DNA from: Leptolyngbyaceae cyanobacterium M33_DOE_097
GTDB taxonomy: Bacteria > Cyanobacteriota > Cyanobacteriia > Leptolyngbyales > Leptolyngbyaceae
Reading direction: 5' to 3'
Length of the DNA stretch: 64,000 nt
Assembly: GCA_015296075.1 (NCBI GenBank)
Contig: DVDV01000232.1
Coordinates: forward strand, 41,600 to 105,599
Position 1 is the first letter of the stretch; every line of letters starts with the position of its first letter. The translations under genes and the position numbers were made by a program. Below are positions 35,518 to 45,294 of the stretch, piece after piece. The notes beneath the pieces are model-generated. The model was not told the origin of the DNA. It made no database searches and worked only from the letters and a program-made list of their open reading frames with translations.

Positions 35518-35620
35518 GGCGTTGTTGATCGGAGATATGAATTCCGTCTAGGTGTTTTGCAAAACGCCCCTAACGTGGGAACGCTTATCCAAAAATCATA
35601 TCTACACTCAGCAGCAACTG
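35518..35620 (-). mobile_element. MITE-like interspersed repeat, copy A
   Basis: Read on the minus strand this stretch aligns over about 100 bases with 60362-60461, including TGAGTGTAGAT, TGATTTTTGGA and the central GGGGCGTTTTGCAAAAC core. Its right end (GGCGTTGTTGA on the plus strand at 35518) matches the terminal repeat of the other copy, while the left end has decayed. It explains the apparent ORF at 35500-35826, which is not a gene. Confidence 0.75.
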
Positions 35621-35866
35621 AATTTTCTCCGCCTGTCATCCCAAACCAGCATTGGACTTTGTGCATCTTCTGTCCTGGCGATCGCGACTGGGCCATGCCT
35701 CTACAGCTTTTTGGTGTACGTCATGGTGTACGTCATCGCGATCGCTGCCTGCCAACAGCGGAATATCTCATTGTAAGCGATCGCAAAATTGAGACTCCTG
35801 TATTGCAAAACAGTCTTTTTCGGTAGAGTAATGCCAGTTGCGATCGCAAATTTTTTGGGTTGACTC

Positions 35867-37726
35867 ATGCACAGGTTTCTAGGCTCTCGCCTTCTTCAGA
35901 AGTTGATTCGCTTCGTCTTAATCGGCATCCTGACATTAAACCTGGTAATTGGCTGGGTACTGCTCAGTTCGACTTCACCCGCCCAAGGTCAATTAACCTC
36001 GCTGGTCGAAAAAGGTAGCAGCGTGGCTTTAAGTCCACCATCCGGCGTTAAACGATACGGGGAATATGAAACCGCCACTATTTACTCACCGCTCGACCAT
36101 AAGCGACTGTTCGATGTGACGTCTCCTACCATTTTTGATCGCAGCAATGTCCCTGAAGGAAAACTTCCAGTCGAGGTTCGCGCCCAAGAGGTAACCGATC
36201 GCTTGTGGCGCGTTTTTAGTCGAGCCACCGCTGCTAAAGAAACTCCTGTTGTGACGGTTGCTACTCTCAATAACCGACCGATTATTCAAATTAGTGACGA
36301 CCAATTGTCCCGCCCGGTTCGGTTAGTGACAGTGACAGAGCCAGACTCTGACTTTAATGGCAAAACATTGGATGAATTAGCAACAGAATGGCAAAAGCTG
36401 CTTCAAGCAGAAGTAGTTCGATTTAAGCAGTTGACGACACCAGAGTTACTCAGACAACGCCTGAGAGAAAGCTTACAAGTCCTATTGGGTTTGCTGGTGG
36501 CAAGTGCGGTGATCTGGTTTCTACGGCGACTTTTGGCACAGCGACAAAAAACGTTAGAGGCCCGCTATCAACAACAGTTAACCGAGATCGCCGAGGCTGA
36601 GAAAGCAAAGAAACTAGAAAAAATGCGGCAGGCAGACGCGATCGCCAATGAAGAAGCGGAAGCGCAAGAAATTGCCGACTGGCGATCGCATTTTTTAGAA
36701 ATATTGCAACAGCAATTTAGTGTGAAGCGTCAGTTAGATGCTGACAAGTTTCTCAAATGGGTGCTGTTGTGGATTCTGATTTTGATTTGGTACGGCGGCA
36801 TTGCCCGGATTGTAGCGATCGTCCCAGTCTTAATGCGTTGGAGTATTTACGTTTGGGCGACTCCCTTAGCCCTGTTGGTAATTTGGTTTGGGGTGAGTTT
36901 GGCAATTCGCGTCAGCAAAAGCTTGATTGACCGCTTCCTGCACTCCTGGAAAATTAACCCACTGCTGCCGTTGGCAGAAGCTCAACGAATCGCCTTGAGA
37001 AGCACAACGATCGCTGAGGCTTTGAAGGGGCTACTCACTTTTCTTTTCGTGATTTTGGGAATTATTTTAACGCTCAGCTTATTTGACATTCCTACGGGTT
37101 CAATCCTGGCTGGGGGGGCGATCATTGGTTTAGCAATTTCGTTTGGCTCTCAAAGTCTGGTCAAAGATCTAGTGAATGGCTGCTTGATCCTAATTGAAGA
37201 CCAGTTTGCTGTCGGTGACGTGATCAAGATCGGGAACCTCAGTGGCCTCGTCGAAAATCTCAATCTGCGAGTGACGCAACTCCGCAACGGCGAAGGCGAG
37301 TTGATTACCATTCCCAACAGCAATATCAGCAACGTTAGCAACCTGACGCGGCTCTGGTCGCGCATCGATTTTTCAATTCTAGTCGCCTATGAAAACAACC
37401 CTGTGAAAGTGCTTAATGTTTTGCGGCACGTCTCCAATCAACTTTATAGCGAACCCGAATGGCGCGATCGCCTGCAAGAACCACCCGAAGTATTGGGCAT
37501 TGATGATTTGTCGCATACGGGGATGCTAGTCCGCGTGTGGATTAAGACGGCACCGATGGAGCAGTGGAGCGTTGGTCGTGAGTTTCGGTTGCGCGTGCGA
37601 CAGGCTTTTGAGGCAAATAACATCCAGATCGGCAAACCTCAGTGGATTGTTCACAACACCGACCTGACAAACGCTAGCAATGGAGCAAGCCTCTCTGAGC
37701 CAACTGCCACCAGCCTACTTGAATGA
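35867..37726 (+). CDS. Mechanosensitive channel, MscS family (large cyanobacterial type)
   Basis: A 619-residue membrane protein. A signal or first helix (FVLIGILTLNLVIGWVLL) and a periplasmic domain (to ~200) lead to a helix near 207-222 and a charged coiled-coil-like cytosolic segment (AEKAKKLEKMRQADAIANEE). Helices at about 290-310, 325-345 and 390-450 follow. The pore helix and MscS core are ILAGGAIIGLAISFGSQSLV and KDLVNGCLILIEDQFAVGD, with the beta domain containing TIPNSNISNVSN. It probably releases solutes on hypo-osmotic shock; ion signalling is also possible in this subfamily. Confidence 0.9.
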   Translation: MHRFLGSRLLQKLIRFVLIGILTLNLVIGWVLLSSTSPAQGQLTSLVEKGSSVALSPPSGVKRYGEYETATIYSPLDHKRLFDVTSPTIFDRSNVPEGKLPVEVRAQEVTDRLWRVFSRATAAKETPVVTVATLNNRPIIQISDDQLSRPVRLVTVTEPDSDFNGKTLDELATEWQKLLQAEVVRFKQLTTPELLRQRLRESLQVLLGLLVASAVIWFLRRLLAQRQKTLEARYQQQLTEIAEAEKAKKLEKMRQADAIANEEAEAQEIADWRSHFLEILQQQFSVKRQLDADKFLKWVLLWILILIWYGGIARIVAIVPVLMRWSIYVWATPLALLVIWFGVSLAIRVSKSLIDRFLHSWKINPLLPLAEAQRIALRSTTIAEALKGLLTFLFVILGIILTLSLFDIPTGSILAGGAIIGLAISFGSQSLVKDLVNGCLILIEDQFAVGDVIKIGNLSGLVENLNLRVTQLRNGEGELITIPNSNISNVSNLTRLWSRIDFSILVAYENNPVKVLNVLRHVSNQLYSEPEWRDRLQEPPEVLGIDDLSHTGMLVRVWIKTAPMEQWSVGREFRLRVRQAFEANNIQIGKPQWIVHNTDLTNASNGASLSEPTATSLLE

Positions 37727-37742
37727 ACGATCCTAAAGATAC

Positions 37743-37763
37743 CGGACTTTTTGAAAAAGTCCG
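37743..37763. terminator. Perfect palindrome after the MscS gene
   Basis: CGGACTTTTT and AAAAAGTCCG are exact complements around a single G. It lies 17 bases after the channel stop codon. It could act as a terminator or as an RNA end-protecting hairpin between the channel and rsmH. Confidence 0.45.
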
Positions 37764-37835
37764 AGTTCTGAAAAGTCAGGGATCTGACTACGATAGGATG
37801 AGAAAGATTCTTTTGCTGATGCCTTGAACCATCTA

Positions 37836-38729
37836 ATGACCGTTGACCAATCCCTTGATTTACCGTTTTCGCATGTGCCTGTGTTGCCGCAGGAGGTGGT
37901 TGAGGGGTTAGCCATTCATCCCGGTGGGCATTACTTAGATGCAACAGTGGGTGGGGGTGGGCATAGTCGCTTAATTTTAGAGGCGGCAGCAGATGTGAAA
38001 GTGACAGCATTGGATCAAGACCAGTGGGCGATCGCAGCAGCTCAAAAAAATCTGGCAGAGTTTGGCGATCGGGTGCAGTTTCACCACACGAATTTTGCCG
38101 CTTTTGACCCTAAAGACCTTAAGTTTGACGGAATTTTGGCAGATCTGGGTGTTAGCTCGACTCAGTTTGATGTCGCTGAGCGAGGCTTTAGTTTTCGTCA
38201 CACCGCTCCCCTCGATATGCGGATGGATCAGCGTCAGACCCTGACCGCTGCCGATATCATTAACCACTGGGAAGAAGTCAAGCTTGCCAACACCTTCTAT
38301 ACTTACGGCGAAGAACGGCTCTCGCGGCGAATTGCCCGTCAAATTGTCGGACAGCGTCCGTTTGAGACAACCACCGAATTAGCAGACGCGATCGCCCGGT
38401 GTGTGCCTAAAGCCTATCGTTACGGACGGATCCACCCTGCGACTCGCGTGTTTCAAGCCCTGCGGATTGCCGTCAACCAGGAACTTGATGTACTGGAATC
38501 CTTTCTAGCCAAAGCCCCAACCTGGCTTAAGCCAGACGGTAGACTCGTGGTGATCAGCTTCCATAGCCTCGAAGACCGGATTGTCAAACATCGTCTACGC
38601 GAAAATGAGCTGGTGCGCGTCCTGACGAAAAAACCGATCCTTCCAACTGATGCCGAGATGTCAGAGAACTCGCGATCGCGATCGGCCAAACTCCGCATCG
38701 CCGAACGCAAACCAAGCGATGATGCGTAG
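37836..38729 (+). CDS. rsmH: 16S rRNA (cytosine1402-N4)-methyltransferase
   Basis: RsmH (MraW) methylates C1402 in the ribosomal P-site. The SAM site is [15 protein letters not shown] near residue 34-48; [13 protein letters not shown] is the catalytic-side motif, and [13 protein letters not shown] and the C-terminal [12 protein letters not shown] close the family pattern. Length 297 is normal. The ATG at 37836 is used rather than a TTG at 37824. In many bacteria it starts the mra/dcw cluster, but here the next gene is convergent and unrelated, as usual in cyanobacteria. Confidence 0.95.
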   Translation: MTVDQSLDLPFSHVPVLPQEVVEGLAIHPGGHYLDATVGGGGHSRLILEAAADVKVTALDQDQWAIAAAQKNLAEFGDRVQFHHTNFAAFDPKDLKFDGILADLGVSSTQFDVAERGFSFRHTAPLDMRMDQRQTLTAADIINHWEEVKLANTFYTYGEERLSRRIARQIVGQRPFETTTELADAIARCVPKAYRYGRIHPATRVFQALRIAVNQELDVLESFLAKAPTWLKPDGRLVVISFHSLEDRIVKHRLRENELVRVLTKKPILPTDAEMSENSRSRSAKLRIAERKPSDDA

Positions 38730-38756
38730 GGAGCAACAAACCCACAGTCTGAGGAT

Positions 38757-39626
38757 TTATACCTTTGCCAAAAGCTGGTCAATCATGCGATTGGCCTGAG
38801 AGTCGTACCCGCCCCCAAACAAATTGAAGTGATTGAGGATGTGATAGAGGTTGTAGAGCGTTTTACGTAGCGAATAGCCTTCATCTATGGGATAGACTTC
38901 GTTATATCCCCGATAAAAATCACTACCAAAGCCGCCAAACAACTCCGTCATCGCCAGGTCAACTTCGCGATCGCCATAGTAGGTGGCCGGGTCAAAAATC
39001 ACTGGCTCCCCTTCTGCCGTAATCGCTGCATTACCTGACCAGAGATCTCCATGCACGATTGAGGGGGCTGGCGAGTAACCTGCGAGTAAATGCGGAATCT
39101 GGGCTAGCAGGCGATCGCCCTGGGGAAAGTGGCCACCACGTCGGCGTGCCATCCGAAGCTGAAAGCCAATTCGATTTTCAACCCAAAACTCAGTCCAATC
39201 ACTTTTCCAGTCGTTGATCTGAGGGGTTGCGCCAATGGTGTTGTTGCGTTCCCAGCCAAAACCGAGCGAACTGGTTGATTGGTGCATCGCCGCCAATTGA
39301 CGACCCATTTCACACCAGGCAGCAGTGCTGCCACGTCCCAGATCAATCCACTCCAGCACGAGATAGCTCGTATCCCCTGCGGTGCCCCAGCAAATCGGTT
39401 TGGGCACCCGAATCGCGCGTGTCTCTGCCATTTGCTCTAATCCAGAGGCTTCGGCAATAAACATCTCCACTTGAGTGGCCCGATTCAGCTTGACAAAGTA
39501 AGAGCGATCGCCACTCGAGACACGGTAGCCCTGGTTAATGCAGCCACCCCCAACCGAACGGCGATCGCTCACCACAAAAGGTTTCTGAGTTACTTTCTCA
39601 ATATGAGCCGCGATATCATCCCACAT
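38757..39626 (-). CDS. Fructosamine/ketosamine-3-kinase family protein
   Basis: A protein-deglycating kinase type of about 289 residues. The ATP site shows VGGGCINQGYRV and YFVKLNRA, the catalytic loop is IVHGDLWSGNA, and the metal aspartate is in VIFDPATYYGDREVD. FN3K-like enzymes phosphorylate ketoamines on glycated proteins so that they fall off. The longer frame to 39707 runs into the upstream gene, so the ATG at 39626 is used. It starts four bases after the MliC-like stop, indicating cotranscription. Confidence 0.92.
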   Translation of the reverse strand: MWDDIAAHIEKVTQKPFVVSDRRSVGGGCINQGYRVSSGDRSYFVKLNRATQVEMFIAEASGLEQMAETRAIRVPKPICWGTAGDTSYLVLEWIDLGRGSTAAWCEMGRQLAAMHQSTSSLGFGWERNNTIGATPQINDWKSDWTEFWVENRIGFQLRMARRRGGHFPQGDRLLAQIPHLLAGYSPAPSIVHGDLWSGNAAITAEGEPVIFDPATYYGDREVDLAMTELFGGFGSDFYRGYNEVYPIDEGYSLRKTLYNLYHILNHFNLFGGGYDSQANRMIDQLLAKV

Positions 39627-39630
39627 TGGC

Positions 39631-40116
39631 TTACCACAGTGCTTGGACAGGTTGCGTACCCTTTGCAACACAATCTTCAAACAATGTGCGAGCGCCCACT
39701 TGCACAAACGCCGAGTTGCCTTTCGTGTTAACCGTCACACTGTCATTGCTATACCGTGCGCCGGATGCAGCTGACACACGGGGTAAAATAATTTCTTTGC
39801 TGCCAAAAGTTGCAACAACTGAGTCGTCTGACAGGTAATCGGCTGTAAAGCCCTTGCGATCTCGACACGTATATTCCACTGAGTTAATGACAGTGATTTC
39901 TTCCAAAGTGCCAGGTTGAGCGGTTGGTGCAGGTTCGTCTGCAGGCTGTTCTTCCACCGCAGGTTGCTCTTCAAGCACGGCAGGTTCATCGGTGGTGGGT
40001 TCTTCGACGGGTGCGGGTTCTTCAGTCGGCGTCGGTTCTTGCGCGATCGCCAAAGGACTGATCGATCCTCCCAAAAGTAGGACAACCGACAGTAGAAATG
40101 CCATCCTGAATTTCAT
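39631..40116 (-). CDS. MliC-like lysozyme-inhibitor domain lipoprotein/exported protein
   Basis: A signal peptide (LLSVVLLLGGSISPLAIAQ) is followed by an E/P/T-rich linker (28-70) of repeating EEPA/EEQP-like units. The C-terminal domain (about 75-161) has YTCRDRKGFTADYL and GARYSNDSVTV with paired cysteines near 83 and 150, matching the MliC/PliC fold that inhibits c-type lysozyme. Inhibition itself is not shown by sequence. GGAGA upstream supports the start. It lies between the M16 peptidase gene (80 bases) and the fructosamine kinase gene (4 bases). Confidence 0.75.
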   Translation of the reverse strand: MKFRMAFLLSVVLLLGGSISPLAIAQEPTPTEEPAPVEEPTTDEPAVLEEQPAVEEQPADEPAPTAQPGTLEEITVINSVEYTCRDRKGFTADYLSDDSVVATFGSKEIILPRVSAASGARYSNDSVTVNTKGNSAFVQVGARTLFEDCVAKGTQPVQALW

Positions 40117-40196
40117 CTGTTATTTCTCCGCAGATGGGGCTGTTTGTCAGAGTAACAGCAAACAACAGAATTGAATCAAGAATCTCCCAAACCGAA

Positions 40197-41537
40197 TTAG
40201 GCTTTGTCACCTGGATAGATCGCGACAACCCCATAAGCTCTGGGGTCTAAGAAGGCTTGAGCGGCTTGTCGAATCGCCTCTGGGCTAACCTGTTGAATGT
40301 GCCAGGGATAATCAATCGCTGCATCTAACTCACCCAAAAGGGAATGGTAGAAACCATACAGCCCAGAGCGATCGCTCGGCGTTTCATTGCCAAATACAAA
40401 GTGATTGGCGACCCGTTTACGGACTCGCTCTAGCTCAAACTCGGTGATCAGCTCAGTCCGTAAATCATGAAGATGCTGCGCGATCGCCCGTTCCACTTCA
40501 GGTACATTTGCCGCCGGGAGCTGAGCCGAAATGTAGAACACGCCCTGGTGCAGGTAAGTCATGTTGCTGGCTGAAATGCCCGACACTAACCCCCGTTGCT
40601 CGCGCAAGTCTTGCACCATGCGCGATGCCCGCCCATGCGCTAACACCGAGGCGACAACATCCAACGCATAGGTCTGGTCAACCTCAACCATCCCCGGCAC
40701 TCGCCACGTCATCACCAGACGCGCCTGCTGTAAGGAAGGGTCTACACATTCTTTGCGAACAACCTCTGTAAACGGAATTTCCTGCGAAAAGCTCACCCCG
40801 TCACCCAAATGCTGCAAGCGTTGCCATTCGGTCTGGCTCATATCGATTTGCGCCTGCGATCGGTTTTGACTTGCCTGCTCAAACCCCGACTCGACAATCT
40901 GAATCAACTCTTCAATCGGCAGATTGCCCACCACAGCGACCGACATCGATTGCGGCTGATACCAGCGGGTGTGAAAGTCGCGCATTTGCTGGGCGCTGAG
41001 GTTTTCAATCACGCTGGCAGGCCCTAGCACTTGCCGCCGATAGGGAAGCTGCTCAAAGGTCAGCTCAATCGCGTGTTGAAACGTGCGCCGCCGAGGATTG
41101 TCTTGCGATCGACGAATCTCTTCTAAAACAACCTGCCGTTCTCGCTCAAACCCGTCATCGGGAATAGTCGCGTTGAGCAAAACCTCAATTTGCAGGGGCG
41201 CCAAGTCAGCAAAATCTTGCGGTGACGCAGTGAGGTAGTAGTGGGTGTAATCTTGACTGGTGGCGGCGTTAATCATCGCCCCCCGTTCTTCGACACGACG
41301 CTCAAACTCGCCGCTTTGCAGGGTGTCAGTTCCCTTAAAAATCATGTGCTCTAAGAAGTGAGCCATGCCATTAATCGGGTTTGGCTCAACCGCCGAGCCG
41401 ACATTTAACCAAATGTTGAGACTGACCGCCTCAACGGGCATCTGTTCCGCAATAATGGTCAAACCATTTGAAAGCCGCTTAACTGTTGGCGCGTGGAGCT
41501 TGGGAAGCGGCGAAGAATTGATTAGGGTCGAAGTCAT
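40197..41537 (-). CDS. M16 family zinc peptidase (processing-peptidase type)
   Basis: A pitrilysin-family peptidase of 446 residues with the inverted zinc motif HFLEH near residue 62-66 and the downstream glutamate in FERERQVVLEEIRRS. The second half (R/Y-pair region near SDRSGLYGFYHSLL) is the inactive domain of the M16B type. Many cyanobacteria have two neighbouring M16 genes, one lacking the zinc motif; only the active one is here. No signal peptide is visible. It heads a likely three-gene operon with the MliC-like and fructosamine-kinase genes. Confidence 0.92.
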   Translation of the reverse strand: MTSTLINSSPLPKLHAPTVKRLSNGLTIIAEQMPVEAVSLNIWLNVGSAVEPNPINGMAHFLEHMIFKGTDTLQSGEFERRVEERGAMINAATSQDYTHYYLTASPQDFADLAPLQIEVLLNATIPDDGFERERQVVLEEIRRSQDNPRRRTFQHAIELTFEQLPYRRQVLGPASVIENLSAQQMRDFHTRWYQPQSMSVAVVGNLPIEELIQIVESGFEQASQNRSQAQIDMSQTEWQRLQHLGDGVSFSQEIPFTEVVRKECVDPSLQQARLVMTWRVPGMVEVDQTYALDVVASVLAHGRASRMVQDLREQRGLVSGISASNMTYLHQGVFYISAQLPAANVPEVERAIAQHLHDLRTELITEFELERVRKRVANHFVFGNETPSDRSGLYGFYHSLLGELDAAIDYPWHIQQVSPEAIRQAAQAFLDPRAYGVVAIYPGDKA

Positions 41538-41666
41538 GAAGCACTTCTGGGTGTAGTGTCTACTTTTATATTAACCTCACCAGTCACCGGAGTGGGCAAA
41601 CATCGGGCAATTCAGCCAGTTTGCGGGGAAATGTAATAATAAAGGCATTAAGAAACGTAAAGAAAC

Positions 41667-43178
41667 ATGCCGAATTCTAACGTCGCCCAGGCTTCTAAGG
41701 TTGTTGTGATTGGTGCTGGAATTGGTGGACTAACCGCCGGAGCCTTGCTAGCCAGACAGGGCTATGAAGTGCTAATGCTCGAACAGGCGATCGTTCCAGG
41801 TGGCTGCGCCTCTACCTTTAAGCGGCAAGGCTTTACGTTTGATGTAGGTGCCACCCAAGTTGCCGGGTTAGAGCCGGGGGGAATTCACCATCGCATCTTT
41901 TCAGAACTCGATCTCGAGTTACCCGACGCAAGCTTCTGCGACCCGGCCTGCGCCGTCTTTTTGCCCAACGAAACAACCCCAATCAACGTCTGGCGTGACC
42001 CCGAAAAGTGGAAACTTGAGCGGCAACAACAATTTCCAGGAAGTGAGCCGTTCTGGAATCTCCTGGCATCCTTATTTCGCTACAGTTGGGCCTTTCAGGG
42101 ACGTGACCCGGTGCTGCCACCCCGCAACCTGTGGGATCTGAGCCAACTCGTGCAGGCAGTGCGGCCTGATACGCTGCTGACCGCGCCATTCACCTTTACG
42201 ACAGTAGGTGCAGCGTTAAAATTGTTGGGTTTGGGGGGCGATCGCCGGCTTAAAACCTTTCTCGATTTGCAACTCAAACTCTACTCGCAAGTGGGTGCCG
42301 ATGAAACGGCGCTGCTCTACGCCGCCACAGCCTTAAGTCTGTCCCAAGCTCCCTGGGGTCTTTACCATCTCAAAGGCAGTATGCAAGTGCTGAGCGATCG
42401 CCTGGCTGCCGCTCTGCATCGCGATGGGGGCAAGCTCTTGACTCGCCACACGGTTGAGCAGATTCACACAAAAGCGGGGCAAGTGACGGGAGTGACCATT
42501 CGCAATCAAGCGACGAAACAGACCTGGATCGAGCCTGCCGACCATATCGTGGCGAATGTGACAGTGCAAAACCTGGTGAATCTGTTAGGCGAGGCAGCAC
42601 CCAGAGGCTACCAACAACGGGTTGAAAAACTGCCTCAAGCTTCTGGTGCGTTTGTGATTTATCTCGGTGTGACCCAAGCTGCCATCCCCGCGGACTGTCC
42701 GCCGCACCTGCAATTTCTGTACGAGTACGACCAGCCAATTGGCGAAAACTACTCGCTGTTTGTGTCGGTGAGTCGTCCCGGTGATGGTCGTGCCCCTGAA
42801 GGCAAAGCAACGATTGTGGCGTCTTCGTTTACCGACCCCAACCAGTGGTGGGGCGATGTCGATTACAAGGCGCTAAAGCAGCGCTACACCGAGCAGGCGA
42901 TCGCCCGGTTAGGCACCTACTTCAACTTAAATGAAGCGACCATCGTCTACTCAGAAGCAGCAACCCCTCGCACGTTTGCCCGCTTTAGTGGACGCGATCG
43001 CGGCATTGTCGGCGGCATTGGGCAACGGTTATCTACGTTCGGGCCGTTTGGATTTGCCAATCGCACCCCCGTTCAAAACCTGTGGCTCGTGGGCGACTCT
43101 ACCCATCCCGGCGAGGGAACTGCTGGAGTGAGCTACTCAGCCTTAACCGTCGTGCGACAAATCGAGGCAGAACGGTAA
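41667..43178 (+). CDS. crtD: Carotenoid C-3',4' desaturase CrtD-type
   Basis: A FAD-dependent amine-oxidase-fold protein of 503 residues. The Rossmann motif VIGAGIGGLTAGALLARQG starts near residue 14; VPGGCASTFKRQGFTFD is the second phytoene-desaturase-type motif; GDSTHPGEGTAGVSYSA near the end is the FAD-binding tail. The block FDVGATQVAGLEPGGIHHRI fits cyanobacterial CrtD, which desaturates in myxol glycoside synthesis. CrtO/CrtH paralogues are the main alternatives. It is alone, divergent from the M16 gene. Confidence 0.82.
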   Translation: MPNSNVAQASKVVVIGAGIGGLTAGALLARQGYEVLMLEQAIVPGGCASTFKRQGFTFDVGATQVAGLEPGGIHHRIFSELDLELPDASFCDPACAVFLPNETTPINVWRDPEKWKLERQQQFPGSEPFWNLLASLFRYSWAFQGRDPVLPPRNLWDLSQLVQAVRPDTLLTAPFTFTTVGAALKLLGLGGDRRLKTFLDLQLKLYSQVGADETALLYAATALSLSQAPWGLYHLKGSMQVLSDRLAAALHRDGGKLLTRHTVEQIHTKAGQVTGVTIRNQATKQTWIEPADHIVANVTVQNLVNLLGEAAPRGYQQRVEKLPQASGAFVIYLGVTQAAIPADCPPHLQFLYEYDQPIGENYSLFVSVSRPGDGRAPEGKATIVASSFTDPNQWWGDVDYKALKQRYTEQAIARLGTYFNLNEATIVYSEAATPRTFARFSGRDRGIVGGIGQRLSTFGPFGFANRTPVQNLWLVGDSTHPGEGTAGVSYSALTVVRQIEAER

Positions 43179-43650
43179 GAACCCAACAAAACGTAAGATT
43201 TAGTACGACGTCAGCCAAAGTCAAAGAATCGACGTGATTTTGGGCTGCTGCAAACCATCAACTTAGACCACCGTTGCTAGGGCGATCGCCTCCGTAACCG
43301 TCGCCTCACCCCACCCGTCCCTTTGGTAAGCGATCAAAGTGTTGAATCTTGTTACCCGCACCATTTGGCTAGCTAATCATTCAACACCTACACGCACCAC
43401 CTTGCGGGGGTTGTAGGGGAGTGAGGCCCCTACGAGGCGGGGGACAAAGTATCTTTCGCTGACGTTGTGCCAGCGAAAATGCTTTGGCAGGGGGGAAGTC
43501 CCCCGATTCGCGGCTCCGCCGCCCCCAAATCTCCGCCTTTCACCTATTCTTGTTCTACAGGCTAATGCAACAACAATTCCCCACCTAAAACTCAGCCATC
43601 CCTAAGCCATCACCTTAACCCCACCCAAGGCTTGCCAAGTAATCCCTCCC
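43179..43650. other. Hairpin-rich intergenic region
   Basis: Three hairpins stand in a row: GTAGGGG with CCCCTAC (43413-43433); CAAAGTATCTTTCGCTG (43445-43461) with CAGCGAAAATGCTTTG (43471-43486), almost perfect; and GGGGG with CCCCC (43491-43504). A GCGGCTCCGCCGC palindrome follows. No ORF is supported. This looks like nested dispersed repeats rather than one terminator. Confidence 0.6.
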
Positions 43651-45252
43651 ATGCAGCACCGTCTCCCTCTCCTCAAGCATCCGCTACCACGGCTCATCGA
43701 GGCATTACTGGTCATCACCTTGCTAATCGGCATTGGGCTACGATTTGTTCACCTCGATCGCAAACCTTACTGGGTCGATGAAACCTACACTTCCCTCCGC
43801 GTTTCAGGCCATACCGAAACCGAATTTGTCAGCCAGTTCTACACCGGAGTCGTCACTCCCATCTCCACAATCCGCACCTACCAGCAAGTCAACCCCGATC
43901 GCTCAGTCACCAAAACCCTGGAGTCCTTAGCGTTAGAGTCTCCCCAACACTCTCCGCTTTACTCCGTCCTCGCCCACTGGTGGATGACCCAATTTGGCAG
44001 CGCGATCGCCATTCCACGTCTTCTCTCCGCCATTTTGAGCCTGCTGCTCATCCCAGCAATGTACTGGCTCTGCTGGGAATTGTTTGGCACAACCCTCGCC
44101 GCCTGGATTGGCACACTTCTAGTCAGCGTTTCGCCGTTTCATCTGCTCTACGCCCAAGAAGCCCGCTCCTACAGCCTTTGGGCAGGGGTGATCGGCTTGA
44201 CCAGCGCCGCACTCCTCTATGCTCTGCGTTTAGAAACCACCCAAAAACCAGCGCTCAAAGCTTGGGGTGCCTACACGCTCACCGTAGCACTTGCGCTTTA
44301 CACCTTTGTCTTTTCCATCTTTGTTTTGTTGGCACATGGTTGCTACATCTTACTAACACAAAGTCGGAGCCGCCCCATCTCTGCCTATCTACTCGCCTCG
44401 CTGGTTGGCATCAGCACCTTTACCCCCTGGATCTGGGTCATCCTGCAAAACTGGAATAAGCTCTCAAGCACAACCGAGTGGACAGGCAAACGTACCGCAT
44501 TCGGGCAACTCCTCCAACGGTGGCTGGTAAATACTGGCAATGTTTTCGTCGATGGGAACTGGGGCTATCGGGCTTTAACCGTTCCCACCTTGCTGGTTTT
44601 GGCTCTGGTTGGCTTTGCCTTTTATGTCTGCATTCGTGAACTCAGTCGCGATCGCCAGTGGTTCATTCTCCTACTCACCCTGATTCCGGCACTGGGGCTG
44701 ATTTTGCCCGATTTAGTTGGAGGTGGCATTCGGTCAATTCATCCACGTTACTTTACCCCCACCTGGCTTGGCGTTGAGTTAGCGGTCATTGGCCTACTCG
44801 CCACTCGTTTTGATCAATCTTTCAAAGGGGTTAAACCCTGGCGCATCATTTTAGTCATACTCGTCTGTGCCGGATTAGTCTCCGGTGGGGCGATCGCCCA
44901 AGCCGATACCTGGTGGAACAAAGATCCCGCTAAGCATCCCCGCGATCGCGAAGTTGCAGCGTTGCTCAACCAAGCAGCTAAGCCCCTTGTCCTAAGCGAT
45001 GACTCAACCAGCCTTAGTGATTGCTTTGCCTGCCGCGTGTTTAGCTTAAGTCACTCCCTCGATAATGACGTCTCATTTCTGCTGTTTCGCCAACCTAATT
45101 TGCCTTCTATCCCCGTTGGGTTCAGCGATGTCTATCTTTGGAACCCTGATGCCAGTTTGCTCGAAAAGATGCAAGCAACAATGGGGGACAATATGGAGCA
45201 AATGACCTGGCACAATCAGTTAGTGCCGCTATGGCGCTTAAACCTTCCGTAA
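43651..45252 (+). CDS. Multi-spanning GT39-like glycosyltransferase (533 aa)
   Basis: A membrane protein with an N-terminal helix (IEALLVITLLIGIGLRFVHL), then KPYWVDETYTSLR, where the acidic pair D-E in the first loop is the catalytic feature of the PMT/ArnT (GT-C) fold. About ten more helices follow, with LLYAQEARSYSLWA near 170. A soluble tail from ~420 completes it. It probably uses a polyprenyl-phosphate sugar donor on the outer face. It is followed after about 40 bases by a second protein of the same build, so both likely act on one envelope glycan. Confidence 0.82.
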   Translation: MQHRLPLLKHPLPRLIEALLVITLLIGIGLRFVHLDRKPYWVDETYTSLRVSGHTETEFVSQFYTGVVTPISTIRTYQQVNPDRSVTKTLESLALESPQHSPLYSVLAHWWMTQFGSAIAIPRLLSAILSLLLIPAMYWLCWELFGTTLAAWIGTLLVSVSPFHLLYAQEARSYSLWAGVIGLTSAALLYALRLETTQKPALKAWGAYTLTVALALYTFVFSIFVLLAHGCYILLTQSRSRPISAYLLASLVGISTFTPWIWVILQNWNKLSSTTEWTGKRTAFGQLLQRWLVNTGNVFVDGNWGYRALTVPTLLVLALVGFAFYVCIRELSRDRQWFILLLTLIPALGLILPDLVGGGIRSIHPRYFTPTWLGVELAVIGLLATRFDQSFKGVKPWRIILVILVCAGLVSGGAIAQADTWWNKDPAKHPRDREVAALLNQAAKPLVLSDDSTSLSDCFACRVFSLSHSLDNDVSFLLFRQPNLPSIPVGFSDVYLWNPDASLLEKMQATMGDNMEQMTWHNQLVPLWRLNLP

Positions 45253-45294
45253 TGCCATCTCTTGTTCACAGCTTTGTTTCGCTCAGGATCCATA

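Noticed and set aside
35500..35826. 108-codon plus-strand ORF after the M13 peptidase gene
   Set aside because: It lies across copy A of the MITE-like repeat and its translation contains no protein-like pattern; it is an accident of the repeat.
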